Part shown: positions 27,211 through 35,573 of the stretch, piece after piece | How positions within the stretch are numbered: the first letter of the stretch is position 1 | Layout: every line of letters begins with the position of its first letter | Source of the DNA: CAVQFB01 sp963711675 | Lineage (GTDB): Bacteria; Acidobacteriota; Terriglobia; Terriglobales; Acidobacteriaceae | Assembly: GCA_963711675.1 (NCBI GenBank) | Contig: CAVQFB010000016.1 | Location: 62,001-126,000 of the forward strand | DNA length: 64,000 nt | Direction of reading: 5' to 3' | Notes under the pieces: generated by a model | Databases searched by the model: none | Told to the model about the DNA's origin: nothing | Seen by the model: the letters and a program-made list of their open reading frames with translations, nothing else | Made by a program: the position numbers and the translations under genes

Positions 27211-28155
27211 TTAAGCTTTTGCGCCTGCTGGCTCGATCGCCGGCACATAGGACAGCCATTCCGCCGACCGCGCGTGCCGTCCGCCGGTGACCTCGTCAAA
27301 AACATCCTGTATGGACTTCGTGACCGGCCCGGTCTTGCCCTCGCCGATCTTGCGAAAATCAATCTCCCGCAATCCGATGACTTCCGCAGCCGTTCCGCAA
27401 ACAAAAACTTCGTCCGCGATATAGAGTTGGTCGCGCGTGATCGGCTCTTCCACAACCTCATAGCCCAGATCGCGCGCCAAAACAATCAGGCTCTCCCGCG
27501 TGATGCCCTCGAGAATCGGTCCCTTGGGCACGGTGTAGATAGTACGGCCTCTCACGACAAATATATTTTCGCCGGTACACTCGGCAACGTAGCCGTTCGG
27601 ATCGAGCATGATGGCTTCATCGAATCCCATGCGCTGCGATTCGGTCTTGGCGAGAATTGAGCCAACATAATTTCCCGAGACCTTGGCCTTGGTCATCATG
27701 ACGTTGGGATGCAATCGGGTGAACGAAGCCGTATTGGCGCGAATCCCACGCTCCTTCGCCTCCGCCCCGAGGAATGAAGTCCACTCCCACACCCCGATCA
27801 TCAACACCGGTTTCCCGCTGTCCACCACCAGGTTCATGGCGCCATCCAGATAGATCAGCGGGCGGATATAGCACGCAGGAAATTCATTTGCCGCCACGGT
27901 CTTGTGGATGGCATCGATCAGCCCTTCGCGGGTATAGGGCAGGTCGCGAAAGCCCACCACCAGCGCCGATGCGAGCAGTCGGTCCACATGCTCCTCGAGC
28001 CGGAACACTGCCGGCCCGCGCTCCGTCGCGTAGCAACGGATGCCTTCGAAGACAGCGAATCCGTAATGCAACCCGGCATTCAGAAAGGGAACAGTCGCTT
28101 CCGAAGAATTCCTCAGTCCTCCATCTTTCCAGACATATCGCGCGGTCGACGCCAT
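27211..28155 (-). CDS. ilvE: Branched-chain amino acid aminotransferase
   Basis: 314 residues, fold-type IV PLP aminotransferase. It transfers amino groups to the keto acids of Leu, Ile and Val. Motifs: LHYGFAVFEGIRCYAT, YIRPLIYLD, the catalytic lysine in VMMTKAKVSGNYV (K), DPNGYVAECTGENIFVV and GITRESLIVLARDLGY. It has the length and order of bacterial IlvE and is followed 12 bases later by the trans-sulfuration gene. It is divergent from the SDR gene at 28265, with a shared 109-base promoter gap. Confidence 0.93.
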   Translation of the reverse strand: MASTARYVWKDGGLRNSSEATVPFLNAGLHYGFAVFEGIRCYATERGPAVFRLEEHVDRLLASALVVGFRDLPYTREGLIDAIHKTVAANEFPACYIRPLIYLDGAMNLVVDSGKPVLMIGVWEWTSFLGAEAKERGIRANTASFTRLHPNVMMTKAKVSGNYVGSILAKTESQRMGFDEAIMLDPNGYVAECTGENIFVVRGRTIYTVPKGPILEGITRESLIVLARDLGYEVVEEPITRDQLYIADEVFVCGTAAEVIGLREIDFRKIGEGKTGPVTKSIQDVFDEVTGGRHARSAEWLSYVPAIEPAGAKA

Positions 28156-28251
28156 GAGCCCTCATTCCTGCTAAAGTTGTCTCTCAAGAGTATCTTTGCG
28201 CCGGAAACTGGGCAAGGGGATTGGGCCCACGCCTCCGATAATTCTCCCGTT

Positions 28252-28257
28252 TATAAT
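28252..28257 (+). promoter_or_regulatory. -10 box of the SDR gene, probably leaderless
   Basis: A perfect TATAAT at 28252-28257 ends 7 bases before the ATG at 28265, so transcription would begin at or next to the start codon. No matching -35 is obvious. Confidence 0.4.
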
Positions 28258-28264
28258 CCGAGCC

Positions 28265-29053
28265 ATGGACTCCGGTCTAAGAAACCGAATTGCGATTGTG
28301 GCTGCTTCCAGTCAGGGAATTGGCCTGGCGACCGCCGAATCGTTTGCGGCGGAAGGTTGCCGTGTTGCCATGTGCGCTCGCAACGAGCAAACGCTGCAGG
28401 CCGCTGCGGACAAAATTAAGAAACAACACAGTGCGGAGATGTTCGCTGAGGCGCTTGACGTCACCGATCCGGCCGCGGTTCAGAAATTTGTCGCAGCGGT
28501 AGCCAGCAAGTGGGGCGGCGTGGACATCTGCGTGACCAATGCTGGAGGCCCACCCGCGAAGGGTTTCTTATCCTCGACTCTCGAAGACTGGCGGAAGGCC
28601 GTGGAAGGCAACTTCCTCAGCACAGTTTATTTCGCCCGCGAAGTCATTCCCCACATGCAAAAGAAGCGCTGGGGCAGAATTATCACGATAACATCGATCA
28701 CAACCAAGCAGCCTGTCTCCGATCTTGTGCTCTCTAACGCGGTGCGAGCAGCCGTCGTAGGTCTGGTGAAGAGTCTGGCTAACGAATTTGGAAAAGACGG
28801 AATCCTGGTCAACAACGTTGGTCCCGGCTTCACAGCAACCGACCGGCTCAAAGGGCTAGCCAAAACGCGTGCCGCCAATTCCGGGAAGAGCGAGGCCGAA
28901 ATTGTGGATGGTTGGGCCGCTGACGCCCCTTTAAAGCGGCTCGGCGAGCCCCGCGAGGTGGCCGACACCATCGTCTGGCTGGCTTCTGAGCGCGCCTCGT
29001 ACATCACCGGTCAGACCATATTGGTGGACGGCGGAGTTTACAAAGGCTTGTGA
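28265..29053 (+). CDS. Atypical short-chain dehydrogenase/reductase
   Basis: 262 residues from the ATG at 28265, right after a TATAAT box. The cofactor motif is AASSQGIGLATAESF and CVTNAGGPPAKG marks the NAG-type region. In place of the catalytic Tyr-x-x-x-Lys the protein has LSNAVRAAVVGLVKSLANEF, a pattern I recall for a 3-oxoacyl-ACP-reductase-like SDR subgroup (S-N-x-x-R). It ends with the usual GGVYKGL. The substrate is unknown. It precedes the cupin gene by 40 bases on the same strand, and thrC follows. Confidence 0.85.
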   Translation: MDSGLRNRIAIVAASSQGIGLATAESFAAEGCRVAMCARNEQTLQAAADKIKKQHSAEMFAEALDVTDPAAVQKFVAAVASKWGGVDICVTNAGGPPAKGFLSSTLEDWRKAVEGNFLSTVYFAREVIPHMQKKRWGRIITITSITTKQPVSDLVLSNAVRAAVVGLVKSLANEFGKDGILVNNVGPGFTATDRLKGLAKTRAANSGKSEAEIVDGWAADAPLKRLGEPREVADTIVWLASERASYITGQTILVDGGVYKGL

Positions 29054-29093
29054 CCGCGGGTAGATCAAATTCACAAGGGACAGGGGCGAGGAA

Positions 29094-29588
29094 ATGGCGA
29101 GAACAAGAACGGCTCTCAGAAAGATTGCGGCAAAGGGAAAAGCCAAGAAGACGAAACGCAACGCTCCTGGCGGTTCCAGACCGACAGCTAAACACTTTCG
29201 CCAAAAAGGCGCTCCTTCCGGACGCGCGAAGGCTGTTCTGCGTTACATTCCCTGGACGACCGTCGAACTCGAGACGCTCAACCCGCTCCTGCGGCGCCAG
29301 TTCATTGTCGGCCAGAACATCATGGTGGCACGGGTTCTGATGAAGAAGGGCTGCATTATTCCCGAGCACAGTCACATGAATGAGCAGGTCACCTATATCC
29401 TGGAGGGTGCGCTGAAGTTTTGGATCGATGGCAAGGAAATTGTCGTGGCCGCCGGCGAAGTTCTCACCATTCCCCCCAACATGCCGCATCGGGCCGAGGC
29501 TGTGGAGGACACGGTAGATCTCGACGTCTTTAATCCTCCTCGCGCCGACTGGATGAATAAAGACGATTCGTACCTGCGTATGAAATGA
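29094..29588 (+). CDS. Cupin protein with a basic N-terminal tail
   Basis: 164 residues. The first ~55 are Lys/Arg/Ala-rich (KIAAKGKAKKTKRNAPGG), low in complexity and probably disordered. From ~70 on a conserved-barrel cupin follows: IIPEHSHMNEQVTYILEGALKFWIDG (HxH...E metal pattern), then LTIPPNMPHRAEA. Function unknown; cupins of this size are often metal-dependent isomerases or dioxygenases or simply sensors. Lies between the SDR and thrC on the same strand. Confidence 0.8.
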   Translation: MARTRTALRKIAAKGKAKKTKRNAPGGSRPTAKHFRQKGAPSGRAKAVLRYIPWTTVELETLNPLLRRQFIVGQNIMVARVLMKKGCIIPEHSHMNEQVTYILEGALKFWIDGKEIVVAAGEVLTIPPNMPHRAEAVEDTVDLDVFNPPRADWMNKDDSYLRMK

Positions 29589-29620
29589 TAGCTAGTCTCT
29601 TCATTTTCAATTCAATCTGA

Positions 29621-31018
29621 ATGATCAATCAGCCCACGTCTGCGTCGAAAGTCCCGGCGAATGTGGCTCGCCTGCGCTGCATCGGTTGCGGCGCAGAGCC
29701 CGAGGCTGCTGCACAAAACTTCCGCTGCCAGAATTGCGGGGACCTTCTGGAGCTGACTTTTCCCGCGTGGACCACTTCAGATCGCACCCGACCGGATGGT
29801 CTCAGTCCTGAATCTCTTAAGAAAACCTGGGCCCATCGTCGGCACTCTCGGGAACCCATTGACCAGAGCGGCGTTTGGCGATTCCGCGAATTGTTGCCGC
29901 CACTCGAAGACGAGCAGCGCGCCATCACGCTTCGCGAAGGCAACACGCCTCTCTACGACCTTCCTCGTTCCGCGTCGGCTGCCGGTGTTCGAAATCTTCT
30001 TGCCAAACATCAGGGGATGAATCCTACGGGGTCCTTCAAAGACGCCGGCATGACGGTCGCCGCCTCATTCGCTCGGCAGTCCGGCTTCCGCTGGGTGGCG
30101 TGCGCGTCCACTGGGAACACTTCGGCTTCGATGGCCGCGTACGCAGCGCAGGGAGGCCTGCGCAGCCTGGTCCTGATCCCGGAAGGCAAGACTTCCTGGG
30201 GTAAACTCTCCCAGGCGCTGGAGTACGGCGCTCTCACCTGTCAGCTTCGCACGGACTTCGATGGCTGCATGCGCGTTCTCAACGACGTTATCAGGCGTAT
30301 GCCCATCTATCTGCTGAATTCGGTCAACCCCTATCGCGTTGAGGGCCAGAAGACCGCCGCCATTGAACTGCTCGAGCAACTCGACTGGCAAGTCCCGGAT
30401 CATGTCATCGTGCCCGGAGGCAATCTGGGGAACTCCTCAGCCTTGGGGAAGGCCTTCGTCGAAATGAGGGAACTGGGTTTCATCACTCGCCTGCCCAAGA
30501 TTTCCATCATTCAAGCGGAGGGCGCCAATCCGTTCGTTCGCAGCGTGCGTGAAACCGGCGGCAAGACGCTCACTCCTGTGCAAGCCGACACCATGGCTAC
30601 AGCCATTCGCATCGGGAACCCCGCGTCGTGGAAGAAGGCATTGCGCATCCTCGAACTGACTGGCGGTACTGTGGAGCAGGTCAGCGAAGTGGAGTTGGCT
30701 CAGGCCAAGGCCGAGATCGGCTCCGACGGCATCGGTTGCGAACCGGCTTCCGCAGTAACCTTGGCCGGCCTCAAGAAACTGGTGAAGCCAGGATTTGTCG
30801 ATCCGCAGGAAACCGTCGTACTGATTCTGACCGGGCATTTGCTGAAAGATCCGGAATTCACCCTCAAGTTTCACGAGGGAACTCTGTTCAGCGAGACAAG
30901 ACACGAGCGTGAAGCGGCGGTCCTGAAGCCATTCCAGCACCCACCGGTGATCCTGGATGCTAACGTGGATGAAGTGCTGCGCGCGCTTGACCAGTTCGAT
31001 AAGAGCACGCCCCGTTAA
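29621..31018 (+). CDS. thrC: Threonine synthase
   Basis: 465 residues. Converts O-phosphohomoserine to threonine with PLP. Residues ~18-45 form a zinc-ribbon-like element (LRCIGCGAEPE, FRCQNCGDL), common in one bacterial ThrC group. The PLP lysine is in GMNPTGSFKDAGMTVA, followed by CASTGNTSASMAAYAA and the phosphate-binding VIVPGGNLGNSSALG. The ATG at 29621 has no clear Shine-Dalgarno. The stop TAA (31016-31018) is followed two bases later by the thrB ATG, so the two are coupled. Confidence 0.92.
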   Translation: MINQPTSASKVPANVARLRCIGCGAEPEAAAQNFRCQNCGDLLELTFPAWTTSDRTRPDGLSPESLKKTWAHRRHSREPIDQSGVWRFRELLPPLEDEQRAITLREGNTPLYDLPRSASAAGVRNLLAKHQGMNPTGSFKDAGMTVAASFARQSGFRWVACASTGNTSASMAAYAAQGGLRSLVLIPEGKTSWGKLSQALEYGALTCQLRTDFDGCMRVLNDVIRRMPIYLLNSVNPYRVEGQKTAAIELLEQLDWQVPDHVIVPGGNLGNSSALGKAFVEMRELGFITRLPKISIIQAEGANPFVRSVRETGGKTLTPVQADTMATAIRIGNPASWKKALRILELTGGTVEQVSEVELAQAKAEIGSDGIGCEPASAVTLAGLKKLVKPGFVDPQETVVLILTGHLLKDPEFTLKFHEGTLFSETRHEREAAVLKPFQHPPVILDANVDEVLRALDQFDKSTPR

Positions 31019-31020
31019 AC

Positions 31021-31998
31021 ATGCCCACCAAGAACGCAAAATCTTCAGCGCGCAAGAAGGGCAGGACGAATTCCCTGGAACTGGTTCTTCCCGCGACTTC
31101 GGCCAACTTGGGCCCCGGTTTCGACGCGGCTGCGCTCGCCTTCGGCCTTGACTTGAAACTCCGCGCACGGCCTGCCAAAGAATTCTCCATCAGTGCCAGC
31201 GGCCGCGATGCGGCAATCTGTTCTGCACTCGACAACAACCTCATCCTGAGCACTTATCGTGAAGTTCTGGAATCCGAGGGCAAGTCCATTACTCCGCTCG
31301 CTTTGGAGATTGTCAACGATATCCCGATTGGCAAGGGTTGCGGATCGTCTGCAGCAGCGCGGGTGGCAGGGATAGCCCTCGCTGTTCACTTCGGCAAGCT
31401 GAGGTGGAACGACAGCAGAATCGTGGGCGAAGCCTCGCGCCGGGAACATCATCCCGATAACGCCGCTGCCTGCTGGCTTGGCGGAGTGGTGGTCGCCCGC
31501 ATGTCAGCCGAAAGTGAAGCCCAGGTCGCGCAAATCAGACCTCGCGGAACCTGGCGCCTGCTGCTCGCGGTTCCCGAAGAGATTCTCCCGACCGCAGAGG
31601 CTCGTGTCGTTCTCCCCGCACAGTATCCGCGCGCCGATACCGTCACAAATATCCAGAATGCGATGCTGCTGGTGGCGGCGTTCGCCCAAGGTCGCCAGGA
31701 CCTTCTCGATTCTGCCCTACAGGATCGCGTTCACCAGCCCTATCGTGCCTCGCTTTGCCCGCTCTTGCCAGCCCTGCAGAAGTTGACCGGAAGGGAGGGA
31801 ATTCTGGGTGTCGCTCTCAGCGGCGCAGGGCCGTCTGTCCTGGTTTTTCTGGATCCGCGGGCATCGGAGAGGAAGGTCAGAGATTCCGTGCACCAACACC
31901 TCGCACGGCACGGACTTTCAGCCGAATTGCTTTTGTCTCGAATTGCCCTTAAGGGCGTCCGCGACGGACGCGACTGGAAGCGTCAGCACGCTCACTGA
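31021..31998 (+). CDS. thrB: Homoserine kinase
   Basis: 325 residues of GHMP kinase fold. Phosphorylates homoserine for ThrC. Motifs: LVLPATSANLGPGFDAAALAF at the N-terminus and the ATP-binding IPIGKGCGSSAAARVAG, then GVALSGAGPSVLVFL (motif 3). Lies two bases after thrC and probably shares its transcript. A basic N-terminal extension of about 15 residues (KNAKSSARKKGRT) is unusual. The thr genes are separated from lysC by 26 kb. Confidence 0.93.
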   Translation: MPTKNAKSSARKKGRTNSLELVLPATSANLGPGFDAAALAFGLDLKLRARPAKEFSISASGRDAAICSALDNNLILSTYREVLESEGKSITPLALEIVNDIPIGKGCGSSAAARVAGIALAVHFGKLRWNDSRIVGEASRREHHPDNAAACWLGGVVVARMSAESEAQVAQIRPRGTWRLLLAVPEEILPTAEARVVLPAQYPRADTVTNIQNAMLLVAAFAQGRQDLLDSALQDRVHQPYRASLCPLLPALQKLTGREGILGVALSGAGPSVLVFLDPRASERKVRDSVHQHLARHGLSAELLLSRIALKGVRDGRDWKRQHAH

Positions 31999-32029
31999 CC
32001 TACTGCCCCTCGTCTCAGGATCACAAGAT

Positions 32030-32602
32030 CTACCGGCTTGCCGGCGGAACGATCCCATTCATTCTCAGGTACACGACCATCTGCCCGTAGTGATCGAAAC
32101 AATGTGAGATCGTCAGCATCGCCATACCCAGACGCGTGACAGTGCCCTCGCCAAACGGACTCTTCACTCCCTCGGTGGCATTCTTCTCATCGATGCTCGC
32201 GACCGCCTTGTGCACGTAGGCGAATGAGTCGTTCAGGAACTTCAGGATCTCCGCCTTGCTCTTGATCGATTCCGGTCCACTCTCGTCGCCGATTGCTACA
32301 GGCGGCTTTTCCTGCAGGATGGCTGCGGCAAACTCGTAGTTAGCTGCTGCCACGTGCTTGATCTGTTGCGCGTAAGTACGCACGCCCTTGAATTCTCCGT
32401 TGGTCGGTGCGAAAGAGTATTTGTCCTCCGGCATCGCGTCGGCGGCGGGAACGAACTCCTTCTCCAGGTTGGTCACGGACCGGTCCAGCACCTGCGTAAT
32501 CGTGCGGTGCTCCATAGTGGCCTTCGGCATCGCCTGCCCGAAAGCCAAGCTACAACAGGTCAGTGCCACCATCGGCACAATGGTTCGATAGACAATTTTC
32601 AT
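32030..32602 (-). CDS. Secreted DinB-family protein
   Basis: 190 residues from the ATG at 32602 (MKIVYRTIVPMVALTCCSLAFG), with AGGAG 7 bases upstream; an ATG at 32605 directly before is the alternative. The frame extends 5' to 32971, but that is a shadow of the MFS gene. The N-terminus is a signal peptide; the rest is a four-helix DinB/YfiT bundle (GVRTYAQQIKHVAAANYEF, the DHYGQMVVYLR end with metal-type His). DinB proteins are metal-dependent thiol or nucleophile transferases in some cases. Here the protein is exported, so a thiol-transferase role is doubtful. Function unknown. Confidence 0.78.
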   Translation of the reverse strand: MKIVYRTIVPMVALTCCSLAFGQAMPKATMEHRTITQVLDRSVTNLEKEFVPAADAMPEDKYSFAPTNGEFKGVRTYAQQIKHVAAANYEFAAAILQEKPPVAIGDESGPESIKSKAEILKFLNDSFAYVHKAVASIDEKNATEGVKSPFGEGTVTRLGMAMLTISHCFDHYGQMVVYLRMNGIVPPASR

Positions 32603-32664
32603 CATGATGCTCCTGAAATGAATTGCGGGTAAGAAAATACACCCGTCGTACTGGACGACAAAGC

Positions 32665-33936
32665 CTAATCTCTGACCACAGCCGGAGCCAGCTCCAATTG
32701 CTCGGACGTCAGTCGATGCCGCGGTACGGTGGAAAGTCCCAACAACAAGGCAATCGCAGCCCACATCAACGCTGTCGGAACGCCTGCGCGCGCCGCCAAC
32801 CATCCCCAGATCGCGCTCCCCACGGCCATGCCGCCCTGCAGCACTAGCAAGTACATGGAAAGCGCCCGCGCCCGGAGCCAAGACGGTGACATCGTCTGCG
32901 CCGCCACATTCAGGCACGCCAGTATGCCAATCCATGCCAAGCCCGCAGCGAATAGCACGATACACAACCACTCTAGTTTTTGCACGCGCCCGGCCGCGAA
33001 AGTCATTCCTGCAAACAGCACGATAGCAAACGCCACCAGGCCATCCACCGACAATCTCTGTCTCATCAGCGGCAACACGCCTGCGCCCGCCAGCGCGCCC
33101 ACTCCAAAGCTGGCGAGCAGCAAGCCAAATCCACCGGGTCCGTACGGACGGGCAATTACCGGCAGCAAGGCCAACACGGCTGCCGCCGCAATGCTGAATG
33201 CCCCGTCCGAACCAGCACCGATTTCACCAGAGGTGACCCTCGAACGTAACGCAAGCCTTCGACTATCGACTCCAGTACCCGGCCCGGCTTCACTTCCTCG
33301 CAGTGGGGCCTCTTCCAACGGCACAAGAAGAAGATCACTCCGAAGAAAGAAGCGGCATTCAACAGGAAGGCTACTCCGCAACCCACGCCTGCAACGACGA
33401 GCCCTCCAATTCCCGGTCCCGACTGCCCGCGCCACGTTATAGCCCGCGGAGTTGAGCGCCACCGCCGAAGCGTGCTGATCCGACGATATAACTTCCGGCG
33501 TGATTGCCTGCCATGCCGGATCGTTCATTACTGCGCCCAGGCCGAGCAGGAAAGTAAAGAGAAGAAGGACCCACGGTGTCACACAGCTGACCAGGGTCAA
33601 GACACCCAGAGTGCCGGAGGCCAGCACCATCCAGCCTTGCGTGACCAGCAGCAGTCGCCGGCGATCCATCATGTCCGCCAGCGCTCCGGCCGGCAAGATC
33701 ACAAGGAATACCGGCAGCGTCGCCGCGGCCTGGACCAGACTCACCATGAATGGCGACATCGTCAGCTGCGTCATCAACCATCCGGCGCCGACGTTCTGCA
33801 TCCATGTGCCGGTATAGGAGATAACGGATGCCACCCACAGCGAGCGGAAAAGCGGCTCTCGCAACGGCGCCCACGCCGGACTGATTCGCCCTGGGGAGGG
33901 CACTCTCGCGATTGAGATTTTCGCGGACTCGGCCAT
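32665..33936 (-). CDS. MFS transporter (EntS/MFS_3-like) with two compensating frameshifts
   Basis: About 420 residues, predicted 12 transmembrane segments. The N-terminal half (LFRSLWVASVISYTGTWMQNVGAGWLM, then ADMMDRRRLLL, the loop-2/3 motif) and the C-terminal half are in one frame. The middle, about 33205-33425, reads sensibly only in another frame (GCGVAFLLNAASFFGVIFFLCRW, VLESIVEGLRYVRG), so there is one indel at each end of it. The family exports siderophores or drugs. It starts 3 bases after the inferred true stop of the APC permease, so the two are coupled. Confidence 0.75.
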   Translation of the reverse strand: MAESAKISIARVPSPGRISPAWAPLREPLFRSLWVASVISYTGTWMQNVGAGWLMTQLTMSPFMVSLVQAAATLPVFLVILPAGALADMMDRRRLLLVTQGWMVLASGTLGVLTLVSCVTPWVLLLFTFLLGLGAVMNDPAWQAITPEVISSDQHASAVALNSAGYNVARAVGTGNWRARRCRRGLRSSLPVECRFFLRSDLLLVPLEEAPLRGSEAGPGTGVDSRRLALRSRVTSGEIGAGSDGAFSIAAAAVLALLPVIARPYGPGGFGLLLASFGVGALAGAGVLPLMRQRLSVDGLVAFAIVLFAGMTFAAGRVQKLEWLCIVLFAAGLAWIGILACLNVAAQTMSPSWLRARALSMYLLVLQGGMAVGSAIWGWLAARAGVPTALMWAAIALLLGLSTVPRHRLTSEQLELAPAVVRD

Positions 33937-33939
33937 AGA

Positions 33940-35440
33940 TCAGTCGCCGGACGCCATCTGCGTTGCGACCGGACGTGCCCTCTCCAAATGGCCACTCACC
34001 GCTGCGCCAGGCGCGAATCACATAAATGATCAGGCCGACGACGAGGATTAACGTGGCGTAGCGAACTTCCCGCAGGAAATCCTTCCGCGAAACCAGAATG
34101 AACAGGAAGCTCGCCGCCGCAATCAATGCCGGCAAGGGATACAGCCACATCCGGAAAGGCCGGTTCATCTCCGGCCGCCGTATGCGCAACACGATCACGC
34201 CGATGCTTTGCACGAGGAACTGCAGAACAATGCGGATCACGATCAGCGCAGCAATTAAATCGGCCAGCCGCAGGAAGCAGAACAGGGCCGCTGTCCCGGC
34301 CAGAGCCAGCAGCGATACATACGGAAACTTATGCACTGGGTGTACGCGCGCAAACACCCGAAAATAGTTTCCATCCAAGGCCGCCGCGTATGGGACCCGC
34401 GAATACCCCAAGGTGAGCGAAAACACCGACGCAAATGCCGTCCACATGACAAGAACCGATATCGCCGACGCCGCCCCGTGCCCGTACACGCGCAACATCA
34501 ACGTCGAGACCACGTATAGTTTGTTATTCGCCGCCCCCGACTGCGCCAGCTCCCGCCACGGAATGACACCAAGAATGCTGATGTTCATCACTACATATAG
34601 ACAGGCAACCGCCAGAATGGATAGCAACAGCGCCCGCGGAATGTTTTTCTCCGGCTCCTTGACTTCATCTCCGAGGAAGCAGACGTTGTAATACCCGCCG
34701 ATATCGTAGGCAGCGATCAACATCGCCCCGCCCAATCCGTGAAAGAAATCCCGCGAGAAGGAAAATGCGCCCGGAGGCAGGTCAAACGCCTGATGCGCGT
34801 TGAAGTGCGTCAGGCCGGCAAAGATGATCCACCCGATGGTGCCCATCACCCCGGCCCAAAGCAGTTTAGTAATCCGAGCAATCGCGGTGATGCGCCGGTA
34901 GAGCAAAAAGGCCGTGAGAGCGCAGACGCCGATCGCCAGAAACGTGGCCGGCATTGCGACCCAGCTTAGCTGGAGTGTCCCAAGAATCGGCACGCTGGCG
35001 CTCATGCTCTTTTGCACCCACACGTGTTCCAGTTGCGGCCAGAAAAAAGCTGCGTACTGCGACAGGCCTATACTTCCCGACGCAATCGAAAGCGGCGCAC
35101 TGAACGAGAGCTGCCAGATGAACAAGAAGGAAATCAGGCGGCCCAGCCTGCGCGGTCCGTAGATCTCTTTCAGATAGCGGTATGACCCGCCCGACCCTGG
35201 CATGGCGGCGCCCAGTTCCGCCCAAACCAACCCGTCGGAGATCGCCAGCACCGCGCCCAATATCCAGCCCAGCATGGCCTGCGGCCCGCCCATCGCGCTG
35301 ATGATCAACGGGATGGTGATAAACGGACCGACCCCGATCATGTCGATCATGTTCAGCGCGGTCGCGCTGCCCAAACCGACCCCACGGATCAGCTGTGGTT
35401 CTTTTGGATTCTTCTCGTCTTGGGGTGAAATTTCCTTCAC
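33940..35440 (-). CDS. APC-superfamily amino acid permease (C-terminal frameshift)
   Basis: About 500 residues and 12 transmembrane segments, from a GTG at 35440. N-terminal APC pattern GLGSATALNMIDMIGVGPFITIPL and the WAELGAAMPGSGGSYRYL segment. The raw frame continues to 33437, but those last 165 codons only mirror the MFS gene. Just before the MFS ATG another frame ends M-A-S-G-D-stop at 33940, suggesting a one-base indel near 33955-33985 and a true end there. The substrate is an amino acid or polyamine; specificity unknown. Confidence 0.8.
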
Positions 35441-35573
35441 ATGCTCAGGTAGGTATGCTGACTACAACGGATGCGACTAAACCGAGCCCGCCTCATCCAA
35501 CGACGACCGCCGAAGGGCACACGACTAATAACCAACAATCAGTAACGAAAGACGAACGACTAACGACCAGACC

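Noticed and set aside
33437..33939. C-terminal extension of the APC permease
   Set aside because: Out-of-frame shadow of the MFS gene, best explained by an indel near the true stop.
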